From contig JANOPN010000198.1 in the NCBI GenBank assembly GCA_031421855.1, positions 1 to 64,000 on the forward strand: a DNA stretch of 64,000 nucleotides. Direction: 5' to 3'. This document shows positions 16,680-25,529 of the stretch, in pieces (position 1 is the first letter of the stretch; every line of letters starts with the position of its first letter). The notes under the pieces were generated by a model. The model was not told the DNA's origin. It worked only from the letters and a program-made list of their open reading frames with translations, and did not search any database. Source of the DNA: JAAFHN01 sp031421855 (lineage in GTDB: Bacteria > Pseudomonadota > Gammaproteobacteria > Burkholderiales > Burkholderiaceae_C). The position numbers and the translations under genes were made by a program.

Positions 16680-18212
16680 TCACGGTGCCGGGCAGGCGGC
16701 CGTGGTTGCCAAAATAATGGGGCGCAGGGCCCGGACAGCACCGCCATCGTCCGCGCCAATGGTGTTGTTGGTGTGGGTGCAACCGTATGACGGCGAAGCC
16801 ACGACCGATGCCGTGACCACGTCGTCACCGGCAGGCTTGGCACCGCCGGCTTCCCACTTGATCATGTCGTCAAAGGCTTTGACCTGCTCCGCAATGGTGA
16901 AGTCGCAATGCGTGGCACCGCGAATGGCGCGCTGAACCAAGAACGCGCTGTTGCCTTTGGCCGCAACCCGCTTTTGGTAGACCTGCTGCATGCTGAACGG
17001 GACAAACAGGTCGCCCAGGGTATGAATGCTGACCACTGGAATCTTCGAGTCGCCATTGACCTTGGGAATCCAACGCAGGCCATCGCGGCGCAGACGGTTG
17101 GCATCAGCTGCAGGTGTCAGCTTTTGCACACTCGCATTCAACGCGGTGGTCCCGGCGGCGTCGCCGTCAATTGTGTACGTCATGGCGGTGGTGTCCAGAA
17201 CGTTTTTGTTCAAGATACCCGTGACCGAGCCGTCGCTGCCCCAAGTGCCGTACGCGCTTGGGAAACTGCCGCCAGCGGCCAAGCCCAGCGCAAACAAGGG
17301 TCGTTCGCCGCCGGTGATGTTTTTAAGCACCGAGGCGAATTTTTGGCCGTTTGCCGTCAACCCAACCTGCGCGTTGGGCGTAGCCGCAGACGGGAAGGTC
17401 GTGAACAAGCTTCCATGAACCAGCCCAAAGATCTCGCTGTACTTGGCTGTTGGGTAGCTGGGCACGCCAGCAATCGCCTGCGCAGCGACTTGCATCGCGG
17501 CAAACTGATTGAACAGCTCGGTGTCGCCCATCACACCGCACATGGGCACAGCGCCAGCGTACTTGGTTTTATTGATGGCAGTCGCGGCGGCTTCGTCGTC
17601 AATGGCTGCGCCAGTGACGTGACCACCCATCGAAATCCCGGTGATGAATATCTTGCTGGGTGCGGCCAAGGTGCGGCCGTTTTTGGTTGCAATTGCAACA
17701 AACTCGTTGGCCAAGGCGTTGGTATCTTCAACACCGGCGCGAACGTCGTAGTAGTTTTTGCTGTAGCTCGATGCCGCCCAAGCATAGCCATTGGCCAGCA
17801 GATAGCGGCGAATGGTGGGGTTTTGCACGGCCACGGCCGAGCCATTGCCGGCAAAGCCGTGCGCATACATCACCAAGCGACCATTCCAATTCGGTGGCAC
17901 CTCGACTCGGTACGCCGCGCCCTTGAGCACGCCCGCCCAGCGACTGGTCGTGGCTAAGTCAAACGCATCGCCAGCGACTGCGGTCATGGCCGTGAAGGTG
18001 GTCGCAGCGGCATCTGCGGGTGCAAAAGTCCGCGTGTCGTGCTCGCGGGCTTCTTCAGGAACGGGGGCGGGCGGCGGAGGTGGCGGTGCAACAACCACCG
18101 GCGGGGGCGCAACCGGGGCTGGGGGCGGCGCGTCTGACCCGCCGCCGCAGGCACTGAGCAGTGCAAACATGGCGACAAGAGAGAGTTTGTGCGGGTTGGT
18201 CAACTGTGGCAT
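16680..18212 (-). CDS. Secreted lipoprotein alpha/beta-hydrolase (esterase-like)
   Basis: A 510-aa exported protein. The N-terminus is a lipoprotein signal with lipobox LLSACGGG, followed by a Pro/Val-rich linker. The hydrolase domain has MYAHGFAGNG (oxyanion region), the nucleophile elbow GISMGGH, and a late HCDFT that could supply the catalytic His. The substrate is not evident; polyester or carboxylester hydrolysis is possible. ATG 18212 is preferred because GAGG lies 9 bp upstream; the frame is open about 38 codons further. It has its own terminator and is flanked by repeat copies 3 and 4. Confidence 0.72.
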   Translation of the reverse strand: MPQLTNPHKLSLVAMFALLSACGGGSDAPPPAPVAPPPVVVAPPPPPPAPVPEEAREHDTRTFAPADAAATTFTAMTAVAGDAFDLATTSRWAGVLKGAAYRVEVPPNWNGRLVMYAHGFAGNGSAVAVQNPTIRRYLLANGYAWAASSYSKNYYDVRAGVEDTNALANEFVAIATKNGRTLAAPSKIFITGISMGGHVTGAAIDDEAAATAINKTKYAGAVPMCGVMGDTELFNQFAAMQVAAQAIAGVPSYPTAKYSEIFGLVHGSLFTTFPSAATPNAQVGLTANGQKFASVLKNITGGERPLFALGLAAGGSFPSAYGTWGSDGSVTGILNKNVLDTTAMTYTIDGDAAGTTALNASVQKLTPAADANRLRRDGLRWIPKVNGDSKIPVVSIHTLGDLFVPFSMQQVYQKRVAAKGNSAFLVQRAIRGATHCDFTIAEQVKAFDDMIKWEAGGAKPAGDDVVTASVVASPSYGCTHTNNTIGADDGGAVRALRPIILATTAACPAP

Positions 18213-18330
18213 ACGGGTCATCCTCGAAGTGGTTGGTTTAGCAACGCATCGTGCCCCCAAGCCCGCGCGCCAAAACATCGGAAAACCCTTTGTTTCGTCA
18301 CATCGGTGACGACAAGCACTCACCAATTCA

Positions 18331-18370
18331 TAGCACCAAAATCAATGGAATCGGCGACCAAGGGCCAATA
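18331..18370 (+). repeat. Dispersed intergenic repeat, copy 4
   Basis: A more diverged copy: TAGCACCAAAATCAATGGAA then TCGGCGACCAAGGGCC. Lies between the 5' end of the hydrolase gene and the 3' end of the DegS-like gene. Confidence 0.8.
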
Positions 18371-18406
18371 AGTCCGATTTTTTGCGCCGCCGCGTCCAAA
18401 CGCACG

Positions 18407-19579
18407 CTACTTGGGCCGAACCTGTTTGGGTCGCGTGCCGGGGCTGAGCTTCAGCTTGAGTTTTTCGCCTTTGCGAAGCACCTCAAACGCAGCCTCCTCA
18501 GCCGGTTTGAGCGCAGCCACTGCGGCCAGCATTTGCGGCACGTTGGCAACCGCACGCCCGGCAACCGCCGTGATCACGTCCCCCGGCTTGACGCCGCCAA
18601 TCGCGGCCGGGCCGTTTTGCAACACGCCCGTGATGACCACGCCGGTGTCAACTTTCAAGTCAAAGGTGTCGCGCAGTTCCGCATTGATGTCTTGCGGCTC
18701 CACACCGATGTAGCCGCGCGTGACCGAGCCATCTTTGACCAGGGCATCCATCACTTGCTTGGCCGTGCTGACCGGAATGGCAAACCCGATGCCCATGTTG
18801 CCGCCCGAGCGGCTGTAAATCGCCGTGTTGATGCCCAGCAATTGCCCCGCTGAGTCAACCAATGCCCCGCCCGAGTTACCGGGGTTGATGGCCGCATCGG
18901 TTTGAATGAAGTTCTCAAACGTGTTAATGCCCAATTGATTGCGCCCGGTGGCGCTCACAATGCCGCCAGTCACGGTTTGCCCCACCCCAAAAGGGTTACC
19001 AATGGCCAAAACCGGGTCACCAATTTGGAGCGAATCGGAGTTGCCAAAGACGATCACCGGGAGTCGTTCAAGCTCAATCTTCAACAGGGCCAGGTCACTG
19101 TCGGGGTCGGTGCCGATGACTACTGCCTTGGTGCGGCGGCTGTCGCTCAGCACCACTTCAATCTCGTCGGCTCCTTCAACCACGTGGTTATTGGTCAACA
19201 CGTAGCCCGACGCGCTGACAATCACGCCTGAGCCCAAACCTTCTTGTGGGCCTTGGTTGGCGTCGCGCTCACCAAAGAAAAACCGAAACCAGGGCTCGGC
19301 CGAGTTCGGGCCACTGCCCGACCCACGTGACTTGCGCGCTTTGCTGGTGTTGATGCTGACGACCGCGCTAGATGCCCGCTGGGCGGCGAGCCGAAACGAC
19401 CCAGCCGGTGCAGGCACGAGCTCGGTCCCGGTTGGCGCTTGAAGCACCGGCACACCGCTGGTGCTGGGTAACGCTACCGCACCCCGGTTGAGCCACTGCG
19501 GTTTGAGCGTGGCCACAACGAAATAGCCCGCCAGCAAGACCGTGACAGATTGGGAAAACAGCAACCAAAGTTTTTTCAT
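18407..19579 (-). CDS. DegS/HhoB-type trypsin-like serine protease with one PDZ domain
   Basis: Predicted periplasmic, membrane-anchored protease of envelope quality control or stress signalling. The 390-aa product has one N-terminal membrane segment (about 7-24), a trypsin-like domain with the triad His132 (NNHVVEGA), Asp162 (DSDLALL) and Ser236 (NPGNSGGA), and a single PDZ domain (about 290-380). One PDZ and an uncleaved anchor suit DegS/AlgW rather than DegP. The ATG lies inside the 5-bp target duplication of the MITE-like element that abuts it, so its native ribosome-binding site has been displaced. No rseA or sigma-E genes are nearby. Confidence 0.9.
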   Translation of the reverse strand: MKKLWLLFSQSVTVLLAGYFVVATLKPQWLNRGAVALPSTSGVPVLQAPTGTELVPAPAGSFRLAAQRASSAVVSINTSKARKSRGSGSGPNSAEPWFRFFFGERDANQGPQEGLGSGVIVSASGYVLTNNHVVEGADEIEVVLSDSRRTKAVVIGTDPDSDLALLKIELERLPVIVFGNSDSLQIGDPVLAIGNPFGVGQTVTGGIVSATGRNQLGINTFENFIQTDAAINPGNSGGALVDSAGQLLGINTAIYSRSGGNMGIGFAIPVSTAKQVMDALVKDGSVTRGYIGVEPQDINAELRDTFDLKVDTGVVITGVLQNGPAAIGGVKPGDVITAVAGRAVANVPQMLAAVAALKPAEEAAFEVLRKGEKLKLKLSPGTRPKQVRPK

Positions 19580-19683
19580 TAGGACTTACGCAAAATCGTT
19601 CCAGCAAGGCGCAGCGACGACGACAGTGCGGATAGCACGGCTAGGAGCTGCAACGCCGCTGGGGCGGTTTTGCGTAAGTCCTG
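19580..19683. mobile_element. 104-bp MITE-like element, copy A
   Basis: Terminal inverted repeats TAGGACTTACGCAAAA at the left and its near-complement ending GTTTTGCGTAAGTCCTG at the right. The element is flanked by direct repeats TTCAT (19575-19579 and 19684-19688), a 5-bp target duplication. The interior is itself a large imperfect inverted repeat (CCAGCAAGGCG against CGCCGCTGG). No coding capacity. It differs from copy B at about seven internal positions. It inserted at the start codon of the DegS-like gene. Confidence 0.9.
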
Positions 19684-19793
19684 TTCATGTGAGGCACACC
19701 GGTTCAGTTGGCGAATTGTGTCAGTGAACGAGCCAGCACAGGCCGGCCAAAACAGTCGTTTCGTGTCACTTTGAGCATTTTTTGTGAGTTATT

Positions 19794-19830
19794 GGCACTT
19801 GGTCTCCGTATCTATTGACTTTGTTGCTAT
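19794..19830 (-). repeat. Dispersed intergenic repeat, copy 5
   Basis: Minus-strand copy of the AGAT/GGAGACC subtype: ATAGCAACAAAGTCAATAGA then TACGGAGACCAAGTGCC. Confidence 0.86.
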
Positions 19831-19955
19831 TATTTTTGAATTATCAAAATCTAGGGCTAACCCTCGCTTGGCTTAGAAACGCCGCTCTAATCCGCACGAA
19901 AAGCCCCGGATTGGGAGTCTCTTGGATGCGAGCAATCGCAAAACTGACACAAAAT

Positions 19956-19969
19956 AGCACGACCGTTCT
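19956..19969. promoter_or_regulatory. Candidate TetR operator (imperfect inverted repeat)
   Basis: AGCACG-AC-CGTTCT is a 6-2-6 inverted repeat with one mismatch, 54 bp before the TetR start codon. Location and symmetry suit autoregulation by the adjacent TetR protein, but no second copy was seen before the downstream acyl-CoA genes. Confidence 0.4.
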
Positions 19970-20023
19970 TTTTTGTGATCAACTGGCATTTCACGATAAA
20001 TCACGGCATCGACCAACCAACAC

Positions 20024-20701
20024 ATGACCATCACACCGATTCTTCGCTCAACTTCAGTCGTCACGCCCGCTGCGCAAGTGGTCAGCACGGATGCGCCCAG
20101 CCGCGCCGCTCAAAAGGGCACGCAGACCAAAGCGGCCATCATCGATGCTGCTTTGGGGCTGGCCACGCACGTTGGGCTCGAGGGTTTGAGCATTGGCGCG
20201 TTGGCTGAAGTGACGCAAATGAGCAAGTCGGGCGTTTTTGCTCACTTTGGCTCGCGTGAAGAGTTGCAAATCAGCGTGGTGCGCGAATACCACGACCGTT
20301 TCGAGGCCGAAGTCTTCATTCCGGCGTTGGCCGAAGCCCGTGGCCTGCCGCGCCTACGCAAACTTTTTGATAATTGGATGACCCGTACCTCGATGGAAAT
20401 CGACTCCGGTTGCCTCTATATCAGTGGCGCAGTCGAGTTCGACGACCGCCCGGGCCCCGTGCGCGATGCGTTGGCATCCAGCGTTCGCACCTGGTTGGCG
20501 GCGATGCACAAAGCGGTATCGCAAGCGCAATTGCTCGGTCAAATCGACGATGAGACCGATGCACAGCAAATTTTGTTTGAAATCCACGGCCTGATTTTGG
20601 CCCTGCATTTTGACGCGCGATTTCTCAAAACCAGTGGCAGTGCAGCCCGTGCGGTCACGGGTTTTGAACACATCTTGGCCCGATACGGCCGCAACGATTG
20701 A
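20024..20701 (+). CDS. TetR-family transcriptional regulator of the adjacent acyl-CoA cluster
   Basis: A 225-aa protein with an N-terminal polar extension of about 30 residues, then a TetR helix-turn-helix (about 33-80) containing GLEGLSIGALAEVTQMSKSGVFAHFGSR split over helices 2-3. The C-terminal ligand domain (about 90-220) is of the type often tied to acyl-CoA sensing. It lies 57 bp upstream of a co-directional acyl-CoA dehydrogenase gene, so repression of the oxidation genes relieved by an acyl-CoA is the likely role. This is inferred from context. Confidence 0.88.
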   Translation: MTITPILRSTSVVTPAAQVVSTDAPSRAAQKGTQTKAAIIDAALGLATHVGLEGLSIGALAEVTQMSKSGVFAHFGSREELQISVVREYHDRFEAEVFIPALAEARGLPRLRKLFDNWMTRTSMEIDSGCLYISGAVEFDDRPGPVRDALASSVRTWLAAMHKAVSQAQLLGQIDDETDAQQILFEIHGLILALHFDARFLKTSGSAARAVTGFEHILARYGRND

Positions 20702-20758
20702 GCCTGCAAGGCTTCAACAAGACATTTTTCTTGGTTTCACTTCCTCAAGGACTACGCA

Positions 20759-22555
20759 ATGGCTTCCTACACCCCCCCACTTCGTGACATGCAATTCGTG
20801 CTGCATGAGTTGTTGCACGTGACGGATGAATACAAAGGCATGGCTGACCACAAAGACGTGGACATTGACACCATCAATGCCGTGCTCGAAGCCGGCGGCA
20901 AATTTGCCTCTGAAGTCGCGTTTCCGCTCAACCAAAGCGGCGACCGCGAAGGCTGCAAGCTTGACAAGGTCACGCACGAGGTCACGCCGCCCAAGGGCTT
21001 CAAAGAGGCATACCAACAATTCACGGCAGACGGCTGGGCGGCATTGAGCTGTGACCCTGCCTACGGCGGCCAGGGTTTGCCAATCGTGCTAAACCAAGCC
21101 ATCTACGAAATGCTCAACAGCGCCAACCAGGCTTGGACCATGTACCCCGGCTTGACCCACGGATGCTACGAAGCACTTCATGCCCACGGCACCCCCGCCC
21201 AAAAAGATACCTATTTGCGCAAACTGACCAGCGGCGAGTGGACCGGCACCATGTGCTTGACCGAGCCACATTGCGGCACCGACCTCGGGATGTTGCGCTC
21301 CAAGGCTGAGCCACAAGCCGATGGCACGTTCAAAATCACCGGTGGCAAGATCTTCATCAGCTCGGGCGAGCACGATTTGGCCGAAAACATCGTCCATTTG
21401 GTGTTGGCCCGCACGCCCGATGCGCCAATTGGCACCAAAGGCATCAGTTTATTTGTGGTGCCCAAGTTTTTGGTCAACACCGACGGCAGCTTGGGCGCTC
21501 GCAATCCGATTTTTTGCTCAGGCTTAGAGCACAAAATGGGCATTCATGGCAATTCAACTTGCCAAATGACGCTGGACGGCGCTGTCGGCACCATGGTTGG
21601 CGAGCCCAACAAAGGGCTCAACGCCATGTTCGTGATGATGAACGTCGCTCGGCTTGGCGTGGGTAACCAATCCTTGGGTTTGACCGAGGTCGCCTACCAA
21701 AACGCACTTGCCTATGCCAAAGACCGCCTCCAGTCGCGCAGCCTGACAGGCCCCAAATCGAAAGACAAGCCCGCCGACAGCATCATGGTGCACCCCGATG
21801 TTCGCAAGATGCTGCTCACCGCAAAGGCTTACGCCGAAGGCGGTCGGGCGTTGAGCATGTACACGTCGCTGCTGGTGGACCGCCACTTGAGCCACCCCGA
21901 CGAAGCCGTGCGCAAAGAGTCCAATGAAATGGTGAGCATGCTCACGCCCATCATCAAGGCGTTTTTGACCGACAACGGCCACACGGCAACCAATGCGTGC
22001 ATGCAAGTCTTTGGCGGCCATGGTTTCGTCTCGGATTGGGGCATGGAGCAATACGTGCGCGACAACCGCATCAACTTGATCTACGAAGGCACCAACACCA
22101 TCCAAAGTCTGGATTTCTTGGGCCGCAAAGTGCTGCAAAACAACGGCGCAACCCTCAAGAAATTTGGCAAGCAAATCGGCGCATTCGTTGAAGCCAATGG
22201 CGTGAACGAACAAATGGCCGAATTCATCAACCCGCTGGCCTACTTGGGCGACCAAGTCACCAAGCTCACAACCGAGTTGGGCTTCAAGGCCTTCCAAAAC
22301 GCCGATGAGGTCGGCGGCGCAGCGGTTGACTATTTGCGTGTTTGCGGTCACTTGGTGTTCAGCTACATGTTTGCGCAAATGGCCAAACTGGCCTTGGACA
22401 AAATCGCCGAGGGCAGCACCGACACCTTCTATTTGGGCAAGCTCCAAACCGCGCGCTTTTACTTCGCCAAGCTGCAACCCGAAACCCGAAGCCTGATTGC
22501 ACAGGCAAAAACCGGGGTGAAACCCTTGATGGACACCGAAGCCGTTTTTGCTTAA
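20759..22555 (+). CDS. Acyl-CoA dehydrogenase, long (DmdC/FadE-like) form
   Basis: FAD-dependent alpha,beta-dehydrogenation of an acyl-CoA. The 598-aa product is longer than standard ACADs. It starts with the N-terminal domain typical of the 590-600 aa group (PLRDMQFVLHELL), then MCLTEPHCGTDLG (FAD/substrate site), and the catalytic Glu in INLIYEGTNTIQ near residue 450, followed by a C-terminal extension. This group includes 3-methylmercaptopropionyl-CoA dehydrogenase DmdC, but a general medium/long-chain acyl-CoA role is as likely here given the FadB-like and thiolase neighbours. No dmdA/B/D genes are seen. Confidence 0.92.
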   Translation: MASYTPPLRDMQFVLHELLHVTDEYKGMADHKDVDIDTINAVLEAGGKFASEVAFPLNQSGDREGCKLDKVTHEVTPPKGFKEAYQQFTADGWAALSCDPAYGGQGLPIVLNQAIYEMLNSANQAWTMYPGLTHGCYEALHAHGTPAQKDTYLRKLTSGEWTGTMCLTEPHCGTDLGMLRSKAEPQADGTFKITGGKIFISSGEHDLAENIVHLVLARTPDAPIGTKGISLFVVPKFLVNTDGSLGARNPIFCSGLEHKMGIHGNSTCQMTLDGAVGTMVGEPNKGLNAMFVMMNVARLGVGNQSLGLTEVAYQNALAYAKDRLQSRSLTGPKSKDKPADSIMVHPDVRKMLLTAKAYAEGGRALSMYTSLLVDRHLSHPDEAVRKESNEMVSMLTPIIKAFLTDNGHTATNACMQVFGGHGFVSDWGMEQYVRDNRINLIYEGTNTIQSLDFLGRKVLQNNGATLKKFGKQIGAFVEANGVNEQMAEFINPLAYLGDQVTKLTTELGFKAFQNADEVGGAAVDYLRVCGHLVFSYMFAQMAKLALDKIAEGSTDTFYLGKLQTARFYFAKLQPETRSLIAQAKTGVKPLMDTEAVFA

Positions 22556-22590
22556 ATGCGTTCCTTCGAACTACTTTTTTGGATATCCCC

Positions 22591-23028
22591 ATGAACATCA
22601 AATTCATCGCAGCCGTTGCCAGCCTTGGCCTCAGCTTCACCGCGTTTGCGCAAAACACCCCGGTTGGCAAATGGCACTCCATTGACGACAAAACCAAAGA
22701 GGCCAAAGCCGAAATCACCATCGTTGATTCGCCAGCGGGCTTGAGCGGTCGAATCACCAAGCGCTTGAGCAAAGACGCCAAGCCTGACGAGGTCTGTGAC
22801 AAATGCACCGACGCGCGCAAAGACAAACCGATTCTCGGCTTGGAGATCATCAACGGCGCAAAAAAGGATCCAGATGAAGCCGTTTGGTACGGCGGCAAGA
22901 TTTTGGACCCCGAAAACGGCAAAAACTACAGCTTGAAGCTCACGCCAGTCGACGGCGGCAAAACTTTGGCCGTTCGCGGCTCGATTGGCCCCTTTGGCCG
23001 CACGCAAACCTGGGTTCGCGTGCCCTGA
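22591..23028 (+). CDS. DUF2147-family exported protein
   Basis: A 145-aa protein with a Sec signal peptide ending AFA before QNTPVGKW. The mature part starts with GKWHSIDD and ends with GPFGRTQTWVRV, the beginning and end pattern of DUF2147 proteins (lipocalin-like beta fold). It contains a CDKC pair that could form a disulfide. Function is unknown in the family. ATG 22591 is chosen because it starts the signal peptide; the frame is open far upstream inside the dehydrogenase gene. It sits between acyl-CoA dehydrogenase and the FadB-like gene, so it may be co-transcribed. Confidence 0.85.
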   Translation: MNIKFIAAVASLGLSFTAFAQNTPVGKWHSIDDKTKEAKAEITIVDSPAGLSGRITKRLSKDAKPDEVCDKCTDARKDKPILGLEIINGAKKDPDEAVWYGGKILDPENGKNYSLKLTPVDGGKTLAVRGSIGPFGRTQTWVRVP

Positions 23029-23113
23029 ACGTCATGTCCGCTGGTTTGGGCGAGTGCGTCTCGCGCCTCGCCCTAGCCAGACCCAACCAATACTCAACAG
23101 AAACAAAGCCATC

Positions 23114-25513
23114 GTGAACCGATTCAATCCCAAAAAAGTGGCCGTGCTAGGTGCCGGCGTGATGGGCGCGCAAATTGCCGCCCACCTGGTCAACGTCAAA
23201 GTTCCGGTGGTTCTGTTTGACCTCGCTGCCAAAGAAGGCCCAAAAAATGGCATCGTCTCCAAAGCGATCGACGGCCTCAAAAAGCTCAAACCCTCGCCGC
23301 TGGGCGTGGCTGACGATGCCGCCCTGATCGGGCAAGCCAACTACGACGAACACTTGGAGCAGCTCAAAGACTGCGACCTGATCATCGAGGCCATCGCCGA
23401 GCGCATGGACTGGAAGCACGACCTGTACAAGCGCATTGCGCCGTTCATCTCGGCCAACGCCATTTTGGCAAGCAACACATCGGGCTTGAGCATCACGGCT
23501 TTGGGCGCCGATCTGCCCCTGGAATTGCGCGAGCGCTTTTGCGGCATTCACTTCTTCAACCCGCCACGCTACATGGCCCTGGTCGAATTGATCGCCACAC
23601 CGCACACCGATGCTGTGGTCGTGGACCAGTTGGAGGCGTTCGTGACGACGACACTGGGCAAATGTGCCGTGCGTGCCAAAGACACACCCAACTTCATCGC
23701 CAACCGCATCGGCATCGCGGGCATGCTGGCCACGATGAAAGAGGCCGAGCAGTTTGGCCTGAGCTTTGACGTGGTGGACGACCTCACCGGCAAAAAAATG
23801 GGCCGCGCCAGCTCGGGCACCTTTCGCACCGCCGATGTGGTGGGTTTGGACACCTTGATGCATGTCGTCAAGACACTGCAAACCCAACTCACTCCAGAGA
23901 CCGATCCGTTCTACGGCAGTTTTGGCACGCCACCGGTGTTGGCCAAACTCTTGGAACTGGGCAATTTGGGTCAAAAGGCCAAGGCCGGGTTTTTCAAGAA
24001 AACGGGCCGCGACATTGGCCGGTTTGATTTGGCGACCGCAACTTATGTGCCATCGGGCGACAAAAGCGACGAGGTTTACGCGCGGATGCTCAAAAAGCCA
24101 GCCGCCGAGCGCTTGGCTTTGCTTCGCGGTGCCACCGGCTTGCAAGGCCAGTTTTGCTGGGCCATCCTTCGCGACGGCTTTCATTACGCTGCCGTTCACT
24201 TGGCCAGCATCGCCGAGACCGCCCGCGACGTTGACTTCGCCATGCGCTGGGGCTTTGGCATGAAGCAGGGTCCGTTTGAGCTGTGGCAATCTGCCGGTTG
24301 GCTGGCTGTGGCCAACATGATCAAAGAAGACATCGCGGCGGGCAAAACCCTGTGCAGCGAGCCGCTGCCTGATTGGGTATTTGGTGACGCGGTCATTAAA
24401 GCCGGTGGTGTTCACAGCGCAAACGGGTCGTTCAACCCCGAAACCGGTCAGTTTGTTGCCGCGCGCAGCAACGCCACGCTTGCGCGCCAGCACTTCCCGG
24501 AAGTCGTTCACGGCTCGAACGCGGTCGGATTTGAGTTTGCGGGCAAAACGCTTCACGAAGATGACGCCGTTCGTTTGTGGACGCTTGACGACGAGGTCGT
24601 CATCGCCAGCATCAAGACCAAAATGCACGCGATCAGCCCTGACGTGGCTGAGGGCCTCAACATGGCCGTCGATTTGGCCGAAAAGTCGTACAAAGGCGTG
24701 GTGATTTGGAGCGGCGACGAGCCCTTCAGCGCCGGTGCTGACTTGCAAGCCATGCTGCCCGCGTTCATGATCGGCGGCCCCGGCGCGGTTGAAGAAGCCG
24801 AGCATGAGCTGCAAAAAACCATGCTCAAGCTGCGCTACGCCAGCGTGCCAGTCGTCAGCGCGATTCGCGGCTTGGCGCTCGGTGGCGGCTGCGAAATCGC
24901 GGTCCACAGCGCCCGCCGCGTGGCTCACATGGAGAGCTACATCGGTCTGGTCGAGGTCGGCGTAGGCTTGGTACCCGGCGCGGGCGGCTTGACCTACATC
25001 GCCCGCCGCGCAGCCGAGTTGGTCGCCACGAGCACCAACAAAGACATCCTCGCGTTTTTGACCGAGCCGTTCAAGTGCGCGGCGATGGCCACCGTGGGCA
25101 CAAGCGCGCTTGAAAGCCGAAAAATCGGCTACTTGCTCGACAGCGACATCATCGTCGCACACAAAGATGAGCTGCTGTTTGTCGCCATCGCGCAGGCCAA
25201 ATCGATGTTTGACTGTGGCTACCGCGCCCCGCATCGCTCGATGATCCCCGTGGCGGGTCGCAATGGCTTGGCCACGATCACCGGCAGCTTGGTCAACATG
25301 CGCGATGGTGGCTTCATCAGCCAACACGACTTCCACATCGCGCGCCTGATTGCCAATGTGGTTTGCGGCGGCGATGTCGACACCAACACCGTCGTCACCG
25401 AGGAATACCTCATGGCGCTGGAGCGCAAAGCATTCACTTCGCTGCTCAGCCACCCAAAAACCCAAGAACGCATCATGGGCATGTTGTCCACGGGCAAGCC
25501 TGTTCGCAACTAA
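23114..25513 (+). CDS. 3-hydroxyacyl-CoA dehydrogenase / enoyl-CoA hydratase fusion (FadN-type order)
   Basis: Bifunctional beta-oxidation enzyme of 799 aa. The N-terminal half is NAD-dependent hydroxyacyl-CoA dehydrogenase: GAGVMGAQIAAHL, then HFFNPPRYMALVEL with the catalytic His. The C-terminal part (about 490-720) is a crotonase domain with GLALGGGCEIAVHSA and VEVGVGLVPGAGG, including the catalytic Glu. This order (dehydrogenase first) matches FadN-type enzymes rather than FadB/FadJ. GTG 23114 was chosen as the start just before NRFNPKKVAVLGAG; an open frame upstream overlaps the previous gene. The thiolase partner follows after 16 bp. Confidence 0.93.
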   Translation: MNRFNPKKVAVLGAGVMGAQIAAHLVNVKVPVVLFDLAAKEGPKNGIVSKAIDGLKKLKPSPLGVADDAALIGQANYDEHLEQLKDCDLIIEAIAERMDWKHDLYKRIAPFISANAILASNTSGLSITALGADLPLELRERFCGIHFFNPPRYMALVELIATPHTDAVVVDQLEAFVTTTLGKCAVRAKDTPNFIANRIGIAGMLATMKEAEQFGLSFDVVDDLTGKKMGRASSGTFRTADVVGLDTLMHVVKTLQTQLTPETDPFYGSFGTPPVLAKLLELGNLGQKAKAGFFKKTGRDIGRFDLATATYVPSGDKSDEVYARMLKKPAAERLALLRGATGLQGQFCWAILRDGFHYAAVHLASIAETARDVDFAMRWGFGMKQGPFELWQSAGWLAVANMIKEDIAAGKTLCSEPLPDWVFGDAVIKAGGVHSANGSFNPETGQFVAARSNATLARQHFPEVVHGSNAVGFEFAGKTLHEDDAVRLWTLDDEVVIASIKTKMHAISPDVAEGLNMAVDLAEKSYKGVVIWSGDEPFSAGADLQAMLPAFMIGGPGAVEEAEHELQKTMLKLRYASVPVVSAIRGLALGGGCEIAVHSARRVAHMESYIGLVEVGVGLVPGAGGLTYIARRAAELVATSTNKDILAFLTEPFKCAAMATVGTSALESRKIGYLLDSDIIVAHKDELLFVAIAQAKSMFDCGYRAPHRSMIPVAGRNGLATITGSLVNMRDGGFISQHDFHIARLIANVVCGGDVDTNTVVTEEYLMALERKAFTSLLSHPKTQERIMGMLSTGKPVRN

Positions 25514-25529
25514 TCAGCCGTCAACTCCC

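Larger units (their letters stand above)
19684..20023. other. Non-coding region upstream of TetR gene
   Basis: With the MITE-like element, 19580-20023 is the longest gene-free stretch in the window. It holds the right target duplication, the ancestral upstream region of the DegS-like gene (19689 onward on the minus strand), repeat copy 5 and a candidate TetR operator. No other convincing gene or RNA structure is visible. Confidence 0.6.

Noticed and set aside
16908..17957. 349-codon plus-strand open frame opposite the lipoprotein hydrolase
   Set aside because: The minus-strand gene has signal peptide, nucleophile elbow and terminator; the plus frame has none of these.
20759..22555. Acyl-CoA dehydrogenase considered as a dedicated DMSP-pathway DmdC
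   Set aside because: No other dmd genes are present; the FadN-type and thiolase neighbours favour general beta-oxidation.
23147..25465. 772-codon open frame on the minus strand opposite the FadN-type gene
   Set aside because: It is exactly antisense to a gene with all family motifs; its translation is low-complexity His/Ala/Gln-rich, typical of a shadow frame in GC-rich DNA.
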